Origin: a virus | DNA length: 64,000 bases | Strand: one strand, 5' to 3' | IMG/VR virus record: IMGVR_UViG_3300003877_000001 | Span: 186,001 to 250,000 of that record | In this document: positions 38,284 through 46,145 of the stretch, one piece after another | How the letters are laid out: the number at the start of each line of letters is the position of its first letter | How positions within the stretch are numbered: position 1 is the first letter of the stretch | Notes under the pieces: generated by a model | Databases searched by the model: none | Seen by the model: only the letters and a program-made list of their open reading frames with translations | Told to the model about the DNA's origin: nothing | Position numbers and translations under genes: made by a program

Positions 38284-38423
38284 ATATTATTGTTTATGAT
38301 ATTGTTTATGATATTTTTATGTTTTTTTGTAAATATACTCAAATTATATTGGTAATGCTACGTAAATTTTAAAACTCAATTCTTTTTCTAACTTTTCGAG
38401 AGTTGATATGTACAACCACTACA

Positions 38424-38789
38424 TTAGTACTTCTTACCGTGTTTATGATCTCTAAGTGAGTTAAATCTTATTTTGGCTTTTATATGTTCTTCCAAGTCAA
38501 TGCCTTTAAAGGCAGCTAAGTCCATTACTCTAATCACCACATCCGCTAATTCATCCTCAAAAGAATCTTTTACGGTTTCTATAAAATGGGCTTTAAACGC
38601 TTCATCATCTTTCCAATCATTTACCTTTTTCATTTCCACTAAAGAGTATATTTCTTTTCTGTCAGCCTCTAACGCCTCACTAACTTCACTATGTATTAAG
38701 CATAGCATTTCTCCTATGTTTTTTTCACTATCAAAAAAGCCTTTATTTCGGGCGTTTTGATGTACTTCTTTTGCTAATTTGTTAATCAT
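38424..38789 (-). CDS. MazG-like NTP pyrophosphohydrolase, 121 aa
   Basis: HSEVSEALEADRK (near residue 33) and FEDELADVVIRVMDLAA (near 77) match the E-x-x-E...E-x-x-D metal-binding helices of MazG-type nucleotide pyrophosphatases. Length fits a single-domain phage MazG. Such enzymes hydrolyse NTPs or (p)ppGpp-type signals; in phages they are thought to keep host metabolism active. The start follows a junction-motif ATG. Confidence 0.82.
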   Translation of the reverse strand: MINKLAKEVHQNARNKGFFDSEKNIGEMLCLIHSEVSEALEADRKEIYSLVEMKKVNDWKDDEAFKAHFIETVKDSFEDELADVVIRVMDLAAFKGIDLEEHIKAKIRFNSLRDHKHGKKY

Positions 38790-38801
38790 TATTTTAGTTT
38801 T

Positions 38802-38936
38802 TTAATTAATAATTATTCTTAGTACATTAAACTCAAACATTACGTGTCCATTCTCAGTAAACTTGTTTTCTCGTTTCTTATATTTATATTCAATGCAATC
38901 CCCTTTATATATCTCGTTTATAATCATATTTATCAT
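38802..38936 (-). CDS. Small basic protein, 44 aa
   Basis: MINMIINEIYKGDCIEYKYK, ending MFEFNVLRIIIN. Next to MazG in the mosaic segment. Function unknown. Confidence 0.5.
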   Translation of the reverse strand: MINMIINEIYKGDCIEYKYKKRENKFTENGHVMFEFNVLRIIIN

Positions 38937-39054
38937 TTAATAATCAGTACTAGTGGTAACACTACCCATTACTTATATGTATTTATTTAACTATGCTTAC
39001 ATTTATTATGATTATTTTATCAATGTTTTATATTTAAACCGTTATGCACAAGCA
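38937..39054. other. Cassette-like junction
   Basis: No ORF. On the minus strand GCATAACGGTTTAAATATAAAAC follows the upstream stop; related junctions occur near 39570-39595, 40200-40240, 41065-41095 and 4737-4795 / 5190-5247. Confidence 0.4.
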
Positions 39055-39230
39055 CTACTCATCACTTACTAACCAACGTAAGTTCTGTACCAAATGTAAA
39101 GCAATAGTCATATATTGTTTAATTTTCTCTTCCTTTGGGTTATCATCTTCAATAATAGCAAGAAGAGTATCACAACCACTACAACACCCGTAATAATTAT
39201 CCGTAATTACATAATCACTTACACTTGGTT
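39055..39230 (-). pseudogene. ORF without a start, Cys-rich fragment
   Basis: The frame DSYQPSVSDYVITDNYYG, then CCSGCDTLLAIIEDD and a helix ending WLVSDE is open to a stop at 39055. There is no start codon before an upstream stop. A 5'-truncated or frameshifted gene overlapping the 39215 gene end. Confidence 0.4.
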
Positions 39231-39475
39231 GGTAAGAGTCTTTTAGGTATTATATAAGTTGTTGTTCCTTGATCATCATCATCAATAACGGTCATTTTAC
39301 TTATGTCAAACTTTATAGTATATCCATCTTTATCTTTTAATTCTGTAATTACTAACTCAAATAACTTAACAACAATCGTTTGGTAATCACAATAATCTTC
39401 TTGCTTTGTGGTTGAGAAATACTCTTTTAACATATGCTTATTTTCATTCCATTGTTTTACAGCTTCTTTTATCAT
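39215..39475 (-). CDS. Unknown protein, 86 aa
   Basis: Start taken at 39475 (MIKEAVKQWNENKHMLKEYF); a longer reading from 39511 would begin inside a methylase fragment. Helix then beta (GYTIKFDISKMTVIDDDD). Function unknown. Confidence 0.6.
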   Translation of the reverse strand: MIKEAVKQWNENKHMLKEYFSTTKQEDYCDYQTIVVKLFELVITELKDKDGYTIKFDISKMTVIDDDDQGTTTYIIPKRLLPTKCK

Positions 39476-39495
39476 AATATCTATTTTAAATTTTC

Positions 39496-39565
39496 CTATT
39501 TCAAAGGGCAAGGATCAAAATTGAAATTAAATTCTTCGTTTATTTTATCATAAAAGTTTCGCAAC
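39496..39565 (-). pseudogene. Fragment of a Dam-type methylase
   Basis: LRNFYDKINEEFNFNFDPCP then LK-stop corresponds to the N-terminal region of phage N6-adenine methyltransferases (--FYDKLN-EF-F-LDPC). This is the very segment missing from the Dam-like gene at 39807-40194. It starts directly after a cassette-like junction. Confidence 0.55.
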
Positions 39566-39594
39566 GTTTCATATACAAATCTGTTATAGTGCAA

Positions 39595-39768
39595 TTAAAA
39601 TTCAAGCACCAATCTTCTGCCCCATAAAGTTATTTCAATCACTTTGCTAAACCGTTTAAAAAATGGTGAGCCTTTATACTTAAAGATTCTAAAATACATA
39701 GGGTCATCGTCATCTCTACCCCAACTAACTACTAAAATTTTAAACTCTTTTGTTTTTAAATAATACAT
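39595..39768 (-). CDS. Small protein, 57 aa
   Basis: MYYLKTKEFKILVVSWGRDD then a basic aromatic C-terminus (KVIEITLWGRRLVLEF). Flanked by cassette-like junctions. Function unknown. Confidence 0.55.
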   Translation of the reverse strand: MYYLKTKEFKILVVSWGRDDDDPMYFRIFKYKGSPFFKRFSKVIEITLWGRRLVLEF

Positions 39769-39806
39769 ATCATTTGAATTTTAAAAGCACATAACATGGT
39801 ATATAA

Positions 39807-40194
39807 TTAATTTACTATCTTTCTCCCATCAAACACCACCAACATACTATCGTGCATACCTGCCTTGCCCTCTACATATTCGCCCTTTGTATTAACACCG
39901 CAAAACTTTATTCTCTTTTCTATAAAGCGGATCTCATTAGCGTTCGGCAATATATGTTTGTGGAATAATTGAGTGCTTGTACTTACAGGCAACAGCATCA
40001 CGCATAATTTACCTTTCTTGCTTTCTTCTATTGCCTTAATTACAAACGCTTCTTTAAGTTTTCTGCTGTAAGGTGGATTGATAAAGTTTCGCTCTTTCCA
40101 TTCTTCAATTTCAAGTCCGTCCCATTCTTCAATATTATGCTTATAATGGAGGTGTAGCCCAGTCATCTTTATGTGGTATGTTTCTATTTTTCAT
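39807..40194 (-). pseudogene. Broken phage N6-adenine methyltransferase (Dam-like)
   Basis: The ATG at 40194 reads MKNRNIPHKDDWATPPL and stops. The body follows in another frame: HNIEEWDGLEIEEWKERNFI, NPPYS (the catalytic DPPY-type motif, here NPPY), then the conserved LLPVSTSTQLFHKHILP and GKAGMHDSMLVVF. The expected segment with FYDKIN...DPCPL between the two parts is deleted; a copy lies at 39496-39565. The remaining ORF could start at 40166, but it lacks the SAM-binding N-terminal motif and is probably inactive. Confidence 0.7.
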
Positions 40195-40240
40195 CTTTCG
40201 TTATTTTTGTCCGTAAATTAACTATTTATATACCTATTCG

Positions 40241-40585
40241 TTATACATCATTTAAAGAACCTCTTGTTTCCACCCAAAAAGTAACGTATTCATAATCACT
40301 TTTTTGTTTATCTTCTATTGGCAAATTATTATCTTCTCTATATTTGTAATAATCATATTTTTCTCTAATCATACGTTGTCTTTCAAGTTCCTTTTCTCTA
40401 TAAAACGCTTTTTGTTGAAAATCCATTAACCTTTTCATTCCATCACCATTGATGAACTCATCATATAGTTCTACCATTCTTTTTGATGATTTTCGTGTAA
40501 AAAAACGCTGTATAACACCACCAATAAATAATGGCTGTTTAATGCTTGATTCGGTAGTATGTGTGTTTTTATTTAGTTCTGTCAT
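40241..40585 (-). CDS. Unknown basic helical protein, 114 aa
   Basis: Start at 40585 (MTELNKNTHTTESSIKQPLF), which fits the junction motif better than 40606. A basic, charged helix spans residues 60-95 (KAFYREKELERQRMIREKYD). Function unknown. Confidence 0.6.
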   Translation of the reverse strand: MTELNKNTHTTESSIKQPLFIGGVIQRFFTRKSSKRMVELYDEFINGDGMKRLMDFQQKAFYREKELERQRMIREKYDYYKYREDNNLPIEDKQKSDYEYVTFWVETRGSLNDV

Positions 40586-40631
40586 AATTTTAAATTTTAA
40601 TTTCATCTGTTGATATTTCCATTGTTATGCA

Positions 40632-40955
40632 TTACTGCAATCGCAACATTCTAAACCAATTCAATAAAACGTTTTTATCATTTAATGAATACCCCCATTT
40701 ACCTGTTATCAAAAAAGTAATTGGAAGTCCTACTAACATTATTACCATCATAATTATTGCCAATGGTAGAGTAAATCTTATTAAAACATTTACAGGTTCT
40801 TTTTCTTCTCTGTAAAAATCCATTCCAAGTTCAATAAATCTGTCTACCATTTCCTCGCTACTTAATTTTTTAAGTTCTGGAAACACTTTTTTTATTTGAT
40901 AGGTGTTATTAGCATATCCATTTGACCAAGTTCTTTTTATTTTTCTATATAACAT
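40632..40955 (-). CDS. Membrane protein, 107 aa
   Basis: One clear helix, FTLPLAIIMMVIMLVGLPIT, near residue 75, preceded by a basic helical domain. Function unknown. Confidence 0.6.
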   Translation of the reverse strand: MLYRKIKRTWSNGYANNTYQIKKVFPELKKLSSEEMVDRFIELGMDFYREEKEPVNVLIRFTLPLAIIMMVIMLVGLPITFLITGKWGYSLNDKNVLLNWFRMLRLQ

Positions 40956-41097
40956 ATGTTTGTCCTAATTTATTTTTTACAAAAAGTTATTGTTCTTTTA
41001 TTTAACATTCTACAAAAATAGTTATTTTATCTAACATAAACAAATTTCAAGATAAAAATCTTTTCGTTCCATATACAAATTGTTACTAGCAATAGAA

Positions 41098-41394
41098 TTA
41101 GTAACTAGGCGTACATTTGGGGCAAGGGCAACTTAATCCGTGTACACACATTCCACCATCTCTCCTTATTCCAGTACCACAACAGTCTGTACATGCATCG
41201 TGCATACAAGGCTGCCAGTTAACTTCATATTGTCTTTGTATATTATCTAAATGTTCTTTTTGCTTCCTCTCCAAATCTTCCTCGTACTGTTTTCGGTTTA
41301 AGTTTAATGATATATAGGTTTTGTTATAATCAATAGCGGTATCTGTACTAGTCCTATCCGTTATTGTGTTAATTTTAATTTCTTCTTTTTTCAT
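41098..41394 (-). CDS. Small protein with C-terminal zinc-like region, 98 aa
   Basis: Start taken at MKKEEIKINTITDRTSTDTA. The C-terminus is Cys-rich: CMHDACTDCCGTGIRRDGG then CPCPKC, with the CxxCxGxG pattern of DnaJ-type zinc fingers. The central part is a charged helix. Function unknown. Confidence 0.6.
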   Translation of the reverse strand: MKKEEIKINTITDRTSTDTAIDYNKTYISLNLNRKQYEEDLERKQKEHLDNIQRQYEVNWQPCMHDACTDCCGTGIRRDGGMCVHGLSCPCPKCTPSY

Positions 41395-41413
41395 ATTATT
41401 AATATTAGTGTTT

Positions 41414-42193
41414 TTACATTCTTTGTTTTTTACAAAACCATTGAGTAACAATAGCATCTGCAATTCCGGGAAATGTCTTACTTCTCAAACAGGCTCTTTC
41501 TTTTCCTGATAATTTTGCGGCATCAACATACCATTTAGCCATTCTTTTCCCACTTTTAAAGGTAACATATTCAGGCTCTACTATTTTAGTTGACTGTAAT
41601 TTAGAAAAGTTTTTAAGCCATAAACAAGTTTTTTTTGCGTGTGGGTCACCATATTCATACGGTTGTATTATTTGATTTGGTTTTCTTATTCTTGTGCTAA
41701 TAATACCAACAGGATTTTCTATAGCTATCTGTCGTATTGGAGCATTTAATAAGTCAGCAAAAAATTTTACTCCATCTTCTCTATCCTGTCGCCTATTAGG
41801 GAACTTTGGATGTGGTCGCCTTTCATTTGTAGGTAAATGTTTGTCGTCTGGATGAAAAAACCATTTATTTCCTGTTACTGTTAGGTAAGTGCAAGGTGGA
41901 TGAGCAATCATAGCAGTATATTTACCGCTGTATGCTTCCTTTATCGCATCGCCTTGTAGATGCCATTCTGGGTGTCCACCACTTGGTGGTAATATATCAC
42001 AAGAGTATGCCTCAAATCCTGCTCTTCTCAATGCTATTGTAATTGTTTGGCTTTCCTCACAAGCGACAAGGATTTTACCACCGCTAAAACAATAATCATT
42101 CATTTCAATTCTTTTTTTTTCTTGAACCATTTTTCTACGTGCATTTAGTATTTCACTCAATTTTCCATCTCCATCTAACCTACCACTATTCAT
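41414..42193 (-). CDS. Cytosine-C5 methyltransferase-like phage protein, 259 aa
   Basis: ILVACEESQTITIALRRAGF followed by EAYSCDILP is the SAM-binding Rossmann start, and MIAHPPCTYLTVTGNKWF carries the PPC catalytic motif of C5-cytosine methylases. The C-terminal half includes IAIENPVGIIS (the ENP motif). Proteins of this type are common in phages and environmental sequences, but no target-recognition domain is evident, so activity is unproven. It overlaps the downstream gene by few bases if that gene uses an early start. Confidence 0.72.
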   Translation of the reverse strand: MNSGRLDGDGKLSEILNARRKMVQEKKRIEMNDYCFSGGKILVACEESQTITIALRRAGFEAYSCDILPPSGGHPEWHLQGDAIKEAYSGKYTAMIAHPPCTYLTVTGNKWFFHPDDKHLPTNERRPHPKFPNRRQDREDGVKFFADLLNAPIRQIAIENPVGIISTRIRKPNQIIQPYEYGDPHAKKTCLWLKNFSKLQSTKIVEPEYVTFKSGKRMAKWYVDAAKLSGKERACLRSKTFPGIADAIVTQWFCKKQRM

Positions 42194-42228
42194 AAAATTA
42201 CAAATAACAATCCTTAACTCAAAACCAA

Positions 42229-42324
42229 TTATCTTTTGTTTCCTTTATGGTCTGTTGGTTCACCACCACACATTATTGTCATGCTGTCGTCAAGATCTAT
42301 TATTTTATATCCTTGTTGTCTCAT
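42229..42324 (-). CDS. Small protein, 31 aa
   Basis: MRQQGYKIIDLDDSMTIMCG then GEPTDHKGNKR. Tightly spaced after the next gene; plausible but short. Confidence 0.45.
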   Translation of the reverse strand: MRQQGYKIIDLDDSMTIMCGGEPTDHKGNKR

Positions 42325-42327
42325 AAT

Positions 42328-42501
42328 TCAATTTTTAGATTCGTCAAAAGAACTACAGCTAACTGTGGGGGCTAAATCCAATGCTTGGAGTTTTTTACGT
42401 GCGATAGTTATTCTATCGCTTATCTCACCATGAATAATATCCTCTAATTCACGGAGAACATCATCAATAAATTCAATACTTTGATCTTTATTATTTTTCA
42501 T
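42328..42501 (-). CDS. Small helical protein, 57 aa
   Basis: MKNNKDQSIEFIDDVLRELE then EISDRITIARKKLQALDLAP; acidic helices. Function unknown. Confidence 0.55.
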   Translation of the reverse strand: MKNNKDQSIEFIDDVLRELEDIIHGEISDRITIARKKLQALDLAPTVSCSSFDESKN

Positions 42502-42578
42502 AATTTATTTTATTTTCAATTTCGTAATCTTACAATCGTTTTTTATTAACTTTATTATAATCAATCTTACTTCTAAAT

Positions 42579-43295
42579 TTATAATTTTTCATTTCTTTTA
42601 AATAACGGCAATATGTCTACATCATTATCAAGATAAAAGTAATGTGTATCTTCAAATTTTTTAAAGTTTAGTTTTTGCATTCGTGCAAATAGTTTATAAT
42701 CGATTTCTTCATCATATATTTTAGGTAATTCTTTTAATTTAAAATAATCACCAATTAATACTTTCGATTTATTATTATGACCATCAACAATTTCAATAGT
42801 ATAGTCATCATAAAAATATTCTAATTCATCTTCTATATGTTGCGCAGGAAATGAATTTAACAAAAATAATGAATTTTTTGTATAATGTGTTAAATAAATA
42901 TTTTTTATTAATTCATCTAACACATCTTTACCACGATTATCTGGATGAATTATTACGTTTTTTAAAAAAATTACTCTATCAGCATCCTTAAATTCTAGAT
43001 AATGATTATTAATTAGTTTATTGAAATTTGTAAATCTAGAATTATGCTCATGTGATAATTCACTAATCATTTCAATCATAGAATCAAATTGATTAAATTT
43101 CTTTGCTTTATCAAATTCATAAATCATTAATTCAAACATTCCAATTGTTTTTGGATAATCAGGAGAAAATAATGTAGTTATTTGACCTTCATAAAATAAT
43201 TCAAATGGTTCATCAGAATCAATAAATCCCCAATTTTTATGATTTATTGCATATTCAAAACTTAATCGACCTTCATACATATACATATTTTTCAT
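42579..43295 (-). CDS. Putative GNAT-like protein, 238 aa
   Basis: VIFLKNVIIHPDNRGKDVLD around residues 105-125, followed by a helix and strand (LFLLNSFPAQ), resembles GNAT acetyltransferase motif A, where a strand leads to an R/Q-x-x-G-x-G/A acetyl-CoA loop. Here the loop is RGKDVL. The flanking regions are unusual. Two close starts exist (MKNMYMYEGR). Call is tentative. Confidence 0.55.
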   Translation of the reverse strand: MKNMYMYEGRLSFEYAINHKNWGFIDSDEPFELFYEGQITTLFSPDYPKTIGMFELMIYEFDKAKKFNQFDSMIEMISELSHEHNSRFTNFNKLINNHYLEFKDADRVIFLKNVIIHPDNRGKDVLDELIKNIYLTHYTKNSLFLLNSFPAQHIEDELEYFYDDYTIEIVDGHNNKSKVLIGDYFKLKELPKIYDEEIDYKLFARMQKLNFKKFEDTHYFYLDNDVDILPLFKRNEKL

Positions 43296-43516
43296 TCTCT
43301 TATTTTTTCATCAAAACTTTCACCACCAATTCCTAAGATAATAACAGATAATAATTCATCCGTTTTCCCAACTAATTTATCTTTCCAATCATCACCAATA
43401 TCATAATTATTTAATACTGCATCATTCTTTTTTCCAAATAAAAAAAATGCACTTCCTGCAACTGGTGTAAAACCAACAGCTATTTTCATTAATAATTCTT
43501 TTGTTTTCTTTTTCAT
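43292..43516 (-). CDS. Small protein, 74 aa
   Basis: MKKKTKELLMKIAVGFTPVA then GSAFFLFGKKNDAVLNNYDI; a basic, mildly hydrophobic N-terminus and acidic end. Overlaps the next gene by 4 nt. Confidence 0.65.
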   Translation of the reverse strand: MKKKTKELLMKIAVGFTPVAGSAFFLFGKKNDAVLNNYDIGDDWKDKLVGKTDELLSVIILGIGGESFDEKIRE

Positions 43517-43517
43517 A

Positions 43518-43958
43518 TTAAAATAATTCTAAAAATTTAATGTGTAAATGAAAGGTATTAATTATCAGAAATAAGTAAAAAGATATATTAAAAAATATCC
43601 AAAAAGTTGTCAAATATACAACTCCTTTACTATACTTTGGTTTCTTTGGTGATATTTTAGTTACAATCATCATTAATATAAAATAACTTAAAACAAATCC
43701 CCAATTAAAAGTAAGTAGTCCAATACCCATCCATATAAGTGTTAATATAAAATAAATCAATATTATTAACATATATGATTTTAACTCTTCAGGGGTATCT
43801 TCCCAATCAGTACTTTCACCTTTCTTTTTACGCATTTTTGTCCAACTAGAATAGTCTGTTATTTTTCTAACATATGATTCAACTTTTGATAACTTAGCCA
43901 ATTCAATGAATACAAAAATTAATCCTATGAAATAATATACTACTTTAAAAAACATCAT
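43518..43958 (-). CDS. Multi-pass membrane protein, 146 aa
   Basis: About four hydrophobic helices: VVYYFIGLIFVFIELAK, LIILIYFILTLIWMGIGLLT, GFVLSYFILMMIV and VYLTTFWIFFNISFYLFLII. Function unknown. Confidence 0.7.
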   Translation of the reverse strand: MMFFKVVYYFIGLIFVFIELAKLSKVESYVRKITDYSSWTKMRKKKGESTDWEDTPEELKSYMLIILIYFILTLIWMGIGLLTFNWGFVLSYFILMMIVTKISPKKPKYSKGVVYLTTFWIFFNISFYLFLIINTFHLHIKFLELF

Positions 43959-44359
43959 GTTTTATCTATTTTAATTAATAATTCTTTGTTATAATTTTCA
44001 ATTTCTAATTGATCCATGAATATAATTCTATTCATTTCTTCAACAATATCTTCTCGCCACTGTAAATCTACGAAACATCTATGACAATCGCAAATAAATT
44101 GATCAAGATTCTTAGGATATGGTAATGTAAAACTCTTATCACCAATCAGTTTTGGGTTTTTTATTTTATATGGATTACCCTTACCATAAAATTCAAATAT
44201 TACTTTATCTTCATGATTGAAGAACTTAGTCCATCCTATCATATCTTTTTCATTCCAATTTTGAAACTTTAATAAAATGTCTTCTTGAGTGAATTCTTTT
44301 AAAACAAAAACACGATACTCATAATCAAGCATCGTGTTTATAAATGACACTACTTTCAT
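43955..44359 (-). CDS. Unknown protein, 134 aa
   Basis: MKVVSFINTMLDYEYRVFVL; contains CDCHRCFVDLQWREDIVEEM with three Cys and His that could bind metal. Function unknown. Confidence 0.7.
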   Translation of the reverse strand: MKVVSFINTMLDYEYRVFVLKEFTQEDILLKFQNWNEKDMIGWTKFFNHEDKVIFEFYGKGNPYKIKNPKLIGDKSFTLPYPKNLDQFICDCHRCFVDLQWREDIVEEMNRIIFMDQLEIENYNKELLIKIDKT

Positions 44360-44360
44360 G

Positions 44361-44594
44361 TTATGCTTTTAAAAATTTAACTAATTGTGCAACAGTCATC
44401 TCTTTCTCTTCAAAATAGTAAGCTAAAAGTCTTATTGCATCCAATTTTCCATTTTCAACATTTTGTACGTCTTTACGTGAAAGTATTGAATTTATTTTTT
44501 GAAGTGTCTTGTCAGTCTCGACACCAATACTATTGTCATTAACAATTCTATTAATTTGAGCATTGGACATTTTACTATTTTTTAGCTTAAACAT
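44361..44594 (-). CDS. Small helical protein, 77 aa
   Basis: MFKLKNSKMSNAQINRIVND; helical, with DAIRLLAYYFEEKEMTVAQL at the end. First gene after a class B promoter (25-nt leader). Confidence 0.7.
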   Translation of the reverse strand: MFKLKNSKMSNAQINRIVNDNSIGVETDKTLQKINSILSRKDVQNVENGKLDAIRLLAYYFEEKEMTVAQLVKFLKA

Positions 44595-44619
44595 AATGTT
44601 TTTCGTTTGATTTACTATA

Positions 44620-44648
44620 TTATACGTAAAAATTAATCTAAGGTTACA
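44620..44648 (-). promoter_or_regulatory. Class B promoter, N16, no palindrome
   Basis: TGTAAC (44643-44648), N16, CGTATAA (44620-44626). Confidence 0.65.
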
Positions 44649-44663
44649 GTATCTACACTGTTT

Positions 44664-44942
44664 TTACTTTTTCTTTACACTATCAGCATCACTTACAGCA
44701 TCACTTACAGCATCATTTACTTTTGCAATACCATCTTTAGCTTCTTTGGCTACTACTTCAACATTTTCTTTACCAAATGCATTGTAAAGAAGTTTAGGTT
44801 TTATTAAATATGTGCCTGTACCGATAACAATCACAACAATAAGTAATTTGATTAGATTACCGACCATATTCCAGAGGAATTTCAAAAGTAAGTACCCTAC
44901 TATTACCACACTGATTAACATTAAAATTTCATTAGTTTCCAT
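44664..44942 (-). CDS. Membrane protein, 92 aa
   Basis: Two N-terminal helices (EILMLISVVIVGYLLLKFLW and LLIVVIVIGTGTYLIKP), then an Ala/Asp/Val-repeat helix (DAVSDAVSDADS). Function unknown. Confidence 0.7.
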   Translation of the reverse strand: METNEILMLISVVIVGYLLLKFLWNMVGNLIKLLIVVIVIGTGTYLIKPKLLYNAFGKENVEVVAKEAKDGIAKVNDAVSDAVSDADSVKKK

Positions 44943-44972
44943 ACTTTTTATTTTATAGTTTGATTTGTTATA

Positions 44973-45002
44973 CTATACGTGAATTACCAATTAAAGGTTA
45001 CG
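44973..45002 (-). promoter_or_regulatory. Class B promoter, no palindrome
   Basis: CGTAAC (44997-45002), N17, CGTATAG (44973-44979), 30 nt before ATG 44942. Confidence 0.65.
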
Positions 45003-45165
45003 ATTTTATTAATATTATTTGAAGTAATTTTATTGGGCTAATGATTATAAATACAAATCTACTGAAAGTAGACGATTTTTCTTTTGATGATTCCTTTGTT
45101 AGGAAAAAATAACATCCCATTCCAATAATTAAATATGTTGCGATTAATATCATATATATATTCAT
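44998..45165 (-). CDS. Two-helix membrane protein, 55 aa
   Basis: MNIYMILIATYLIIGMGCYF then FSRFVFIIISPIKLLQIILI, separated by a Lys/Ser loop. Stop lies in the next -35 box. Confidence 0.55.
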   Translation of the reverse strand: MNIYMILIATYLIIGMGCYFFLTKESSKEKSSTFSRFVFIIISPIKLLQIILIKS

Positions 45166-45254
45166 AATTTTTTTTGTTTAAAGAAAAGTAGTTTATTACC
45201 ATAACACCTCAAACACACACACAAAAATCTTTGTATTATGTTGAAAAGTTATAT

Positions 45255-45791
45255 TTAATTCAATTTTATTTTATAAATATGATTATAGTTTTTATCAATT
45301 GGATTACCACCTTTCCCTTTTCTCTTCTTATCTAGAATAATTTCGGTTTCTTTAAAAAACTCTTTCATCTTAAAAGTATAGATTACATCAATTGGGTCAT
45401 TTTTTTTTGGTAATATCTTCACTATTTGCTTTGATTCAATATCATATTCATAAACAGCAACATAATTACCAAAATAAATTTTATTGTTAAATCCTTCTTG
45501 GCGTGGTAGCATATATTGGGTAAACCATCTAGTTCCTCTCCAATATACATTCTTATCATTTAATGTATATGGTAAAAGATCAATAGTATTATATAAATTT
45601 TTTGTACCACCATAATATATATATATTGTGGTATGGTAAGCATTTGCTTTCAGAGTATCAGTTTCAGTATAGATATCTTTTTGATTTCTTATCATCACTA
45701 AATCAAAATTACCTACTTCTCTCTTTACTTGAGAAAAACCTAAAATGTTTAGTGTTAATAATACGATTAATATTGTTAATATACGTTTCAT
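45255..45791 (-). CDS. Predicted exported protein, 178 aa
   Basis: MKRILTILIVLLTLNILGFS then QVKREV is a classical Sec signal peptide with likely cleavage after FSQ. The mature part is Tyr- and Lys-rich beta sequence with no recognised domain. Probably acts in the host envelope. Starts 6 nt after a class B -10 box. Confidence 0.7.
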   Translation of the reverse strand: MKRILTILIVLLTLNILGFSQVKREVGNFDLVMIRNQKDIYTETDTLKANAYHTTIYIYYGGTKNLYNTIDLLPYTLNDKNVYWRGTRWFTQYMLPRQEGFNNKIYFGNYVAVYEYDIESKQIVKILPKKNDPIDVIYTFKMKEFFKETEIILDKKRKGKGGNPIDKNYNHIYKIKLN

Positions 45792-45797
45792 AATTCT

Positions 45798-45827
45798 ATA
45801 TACGTATATTGTTTAGAATAGGTTACA
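45798..45827 (-). promoter_or_regulatory. Class B promoter, leaderless spacing, no palindrome
   Basis: TGTAAC (45822-45827), N17, CGTATAT (45798-45804), 6 nt to ATG 45791. Confidence 0.65.
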
Positions 45828-46089
45828 AATTTCTAAAATATGATCTTACTTCTTTATCGATGTCTTTATCGCAGAAACATATATAATATCCAGAATCTTC
45901 AATTATTTGGGCAATCCTATCTAATTCGGTTTTATGCTTCTTTAGATAATCACCACTAAGTATTATCTTTTTTCTCCATTTAGCCATTTTAAGGATTTCA
46001 TCATATTCTTGTATGATTTCATTAACAGCCTCAATGGGGTGTGAAGTTGTCATAGCATTTTTTAGTTTCTTAATTAAAGCATTATCCAT
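45823..46089 (-). CDS. Unknown protein, 88 aa
   Basis: MDNALIKKLKNAMTTSHPIE; helical with DSGYYICFCDKDIDKEVRSY near the C-terminus. A class C promoter lies at its start. Function unknown. Confidence 0.65.
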   Translation of the reverse strand: MDNALIKKLKNAMTTSHPIEAVNEIIQEYDEILKMAKWRKKIILSGDYLKKHKTELDRIAQIIEDSGYYICFCDKDIDKEVRSYFRNL

Positions 46090-46093
46090 AACG

Positions 46094-46102
46094 ATAAATA
46101 CT
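46094..46102 (-). promoter_or_regulatory. Class C promoter candidate (short match)
   Basis: Minus strand AGTATTTAT, 4 nt before the ATG at 46089. Confidence 0.35.
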
Positions 46103-46115
46103 TTTTTTAAAACAT

Positions 46116-46145
46116 AAGAAAGCCACTTTTCAGTGGCTTTCTTTT
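46116..46145 (-). terminator. Strong terminator after the Thg1-like gene
   Basis: AAGAAAGCCACT (46116-46127), loop TTTC, AGTGGCTTTCTT (46132-46143); a perfect 12-bp stem usable on both strands. Confidence 0.8.
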
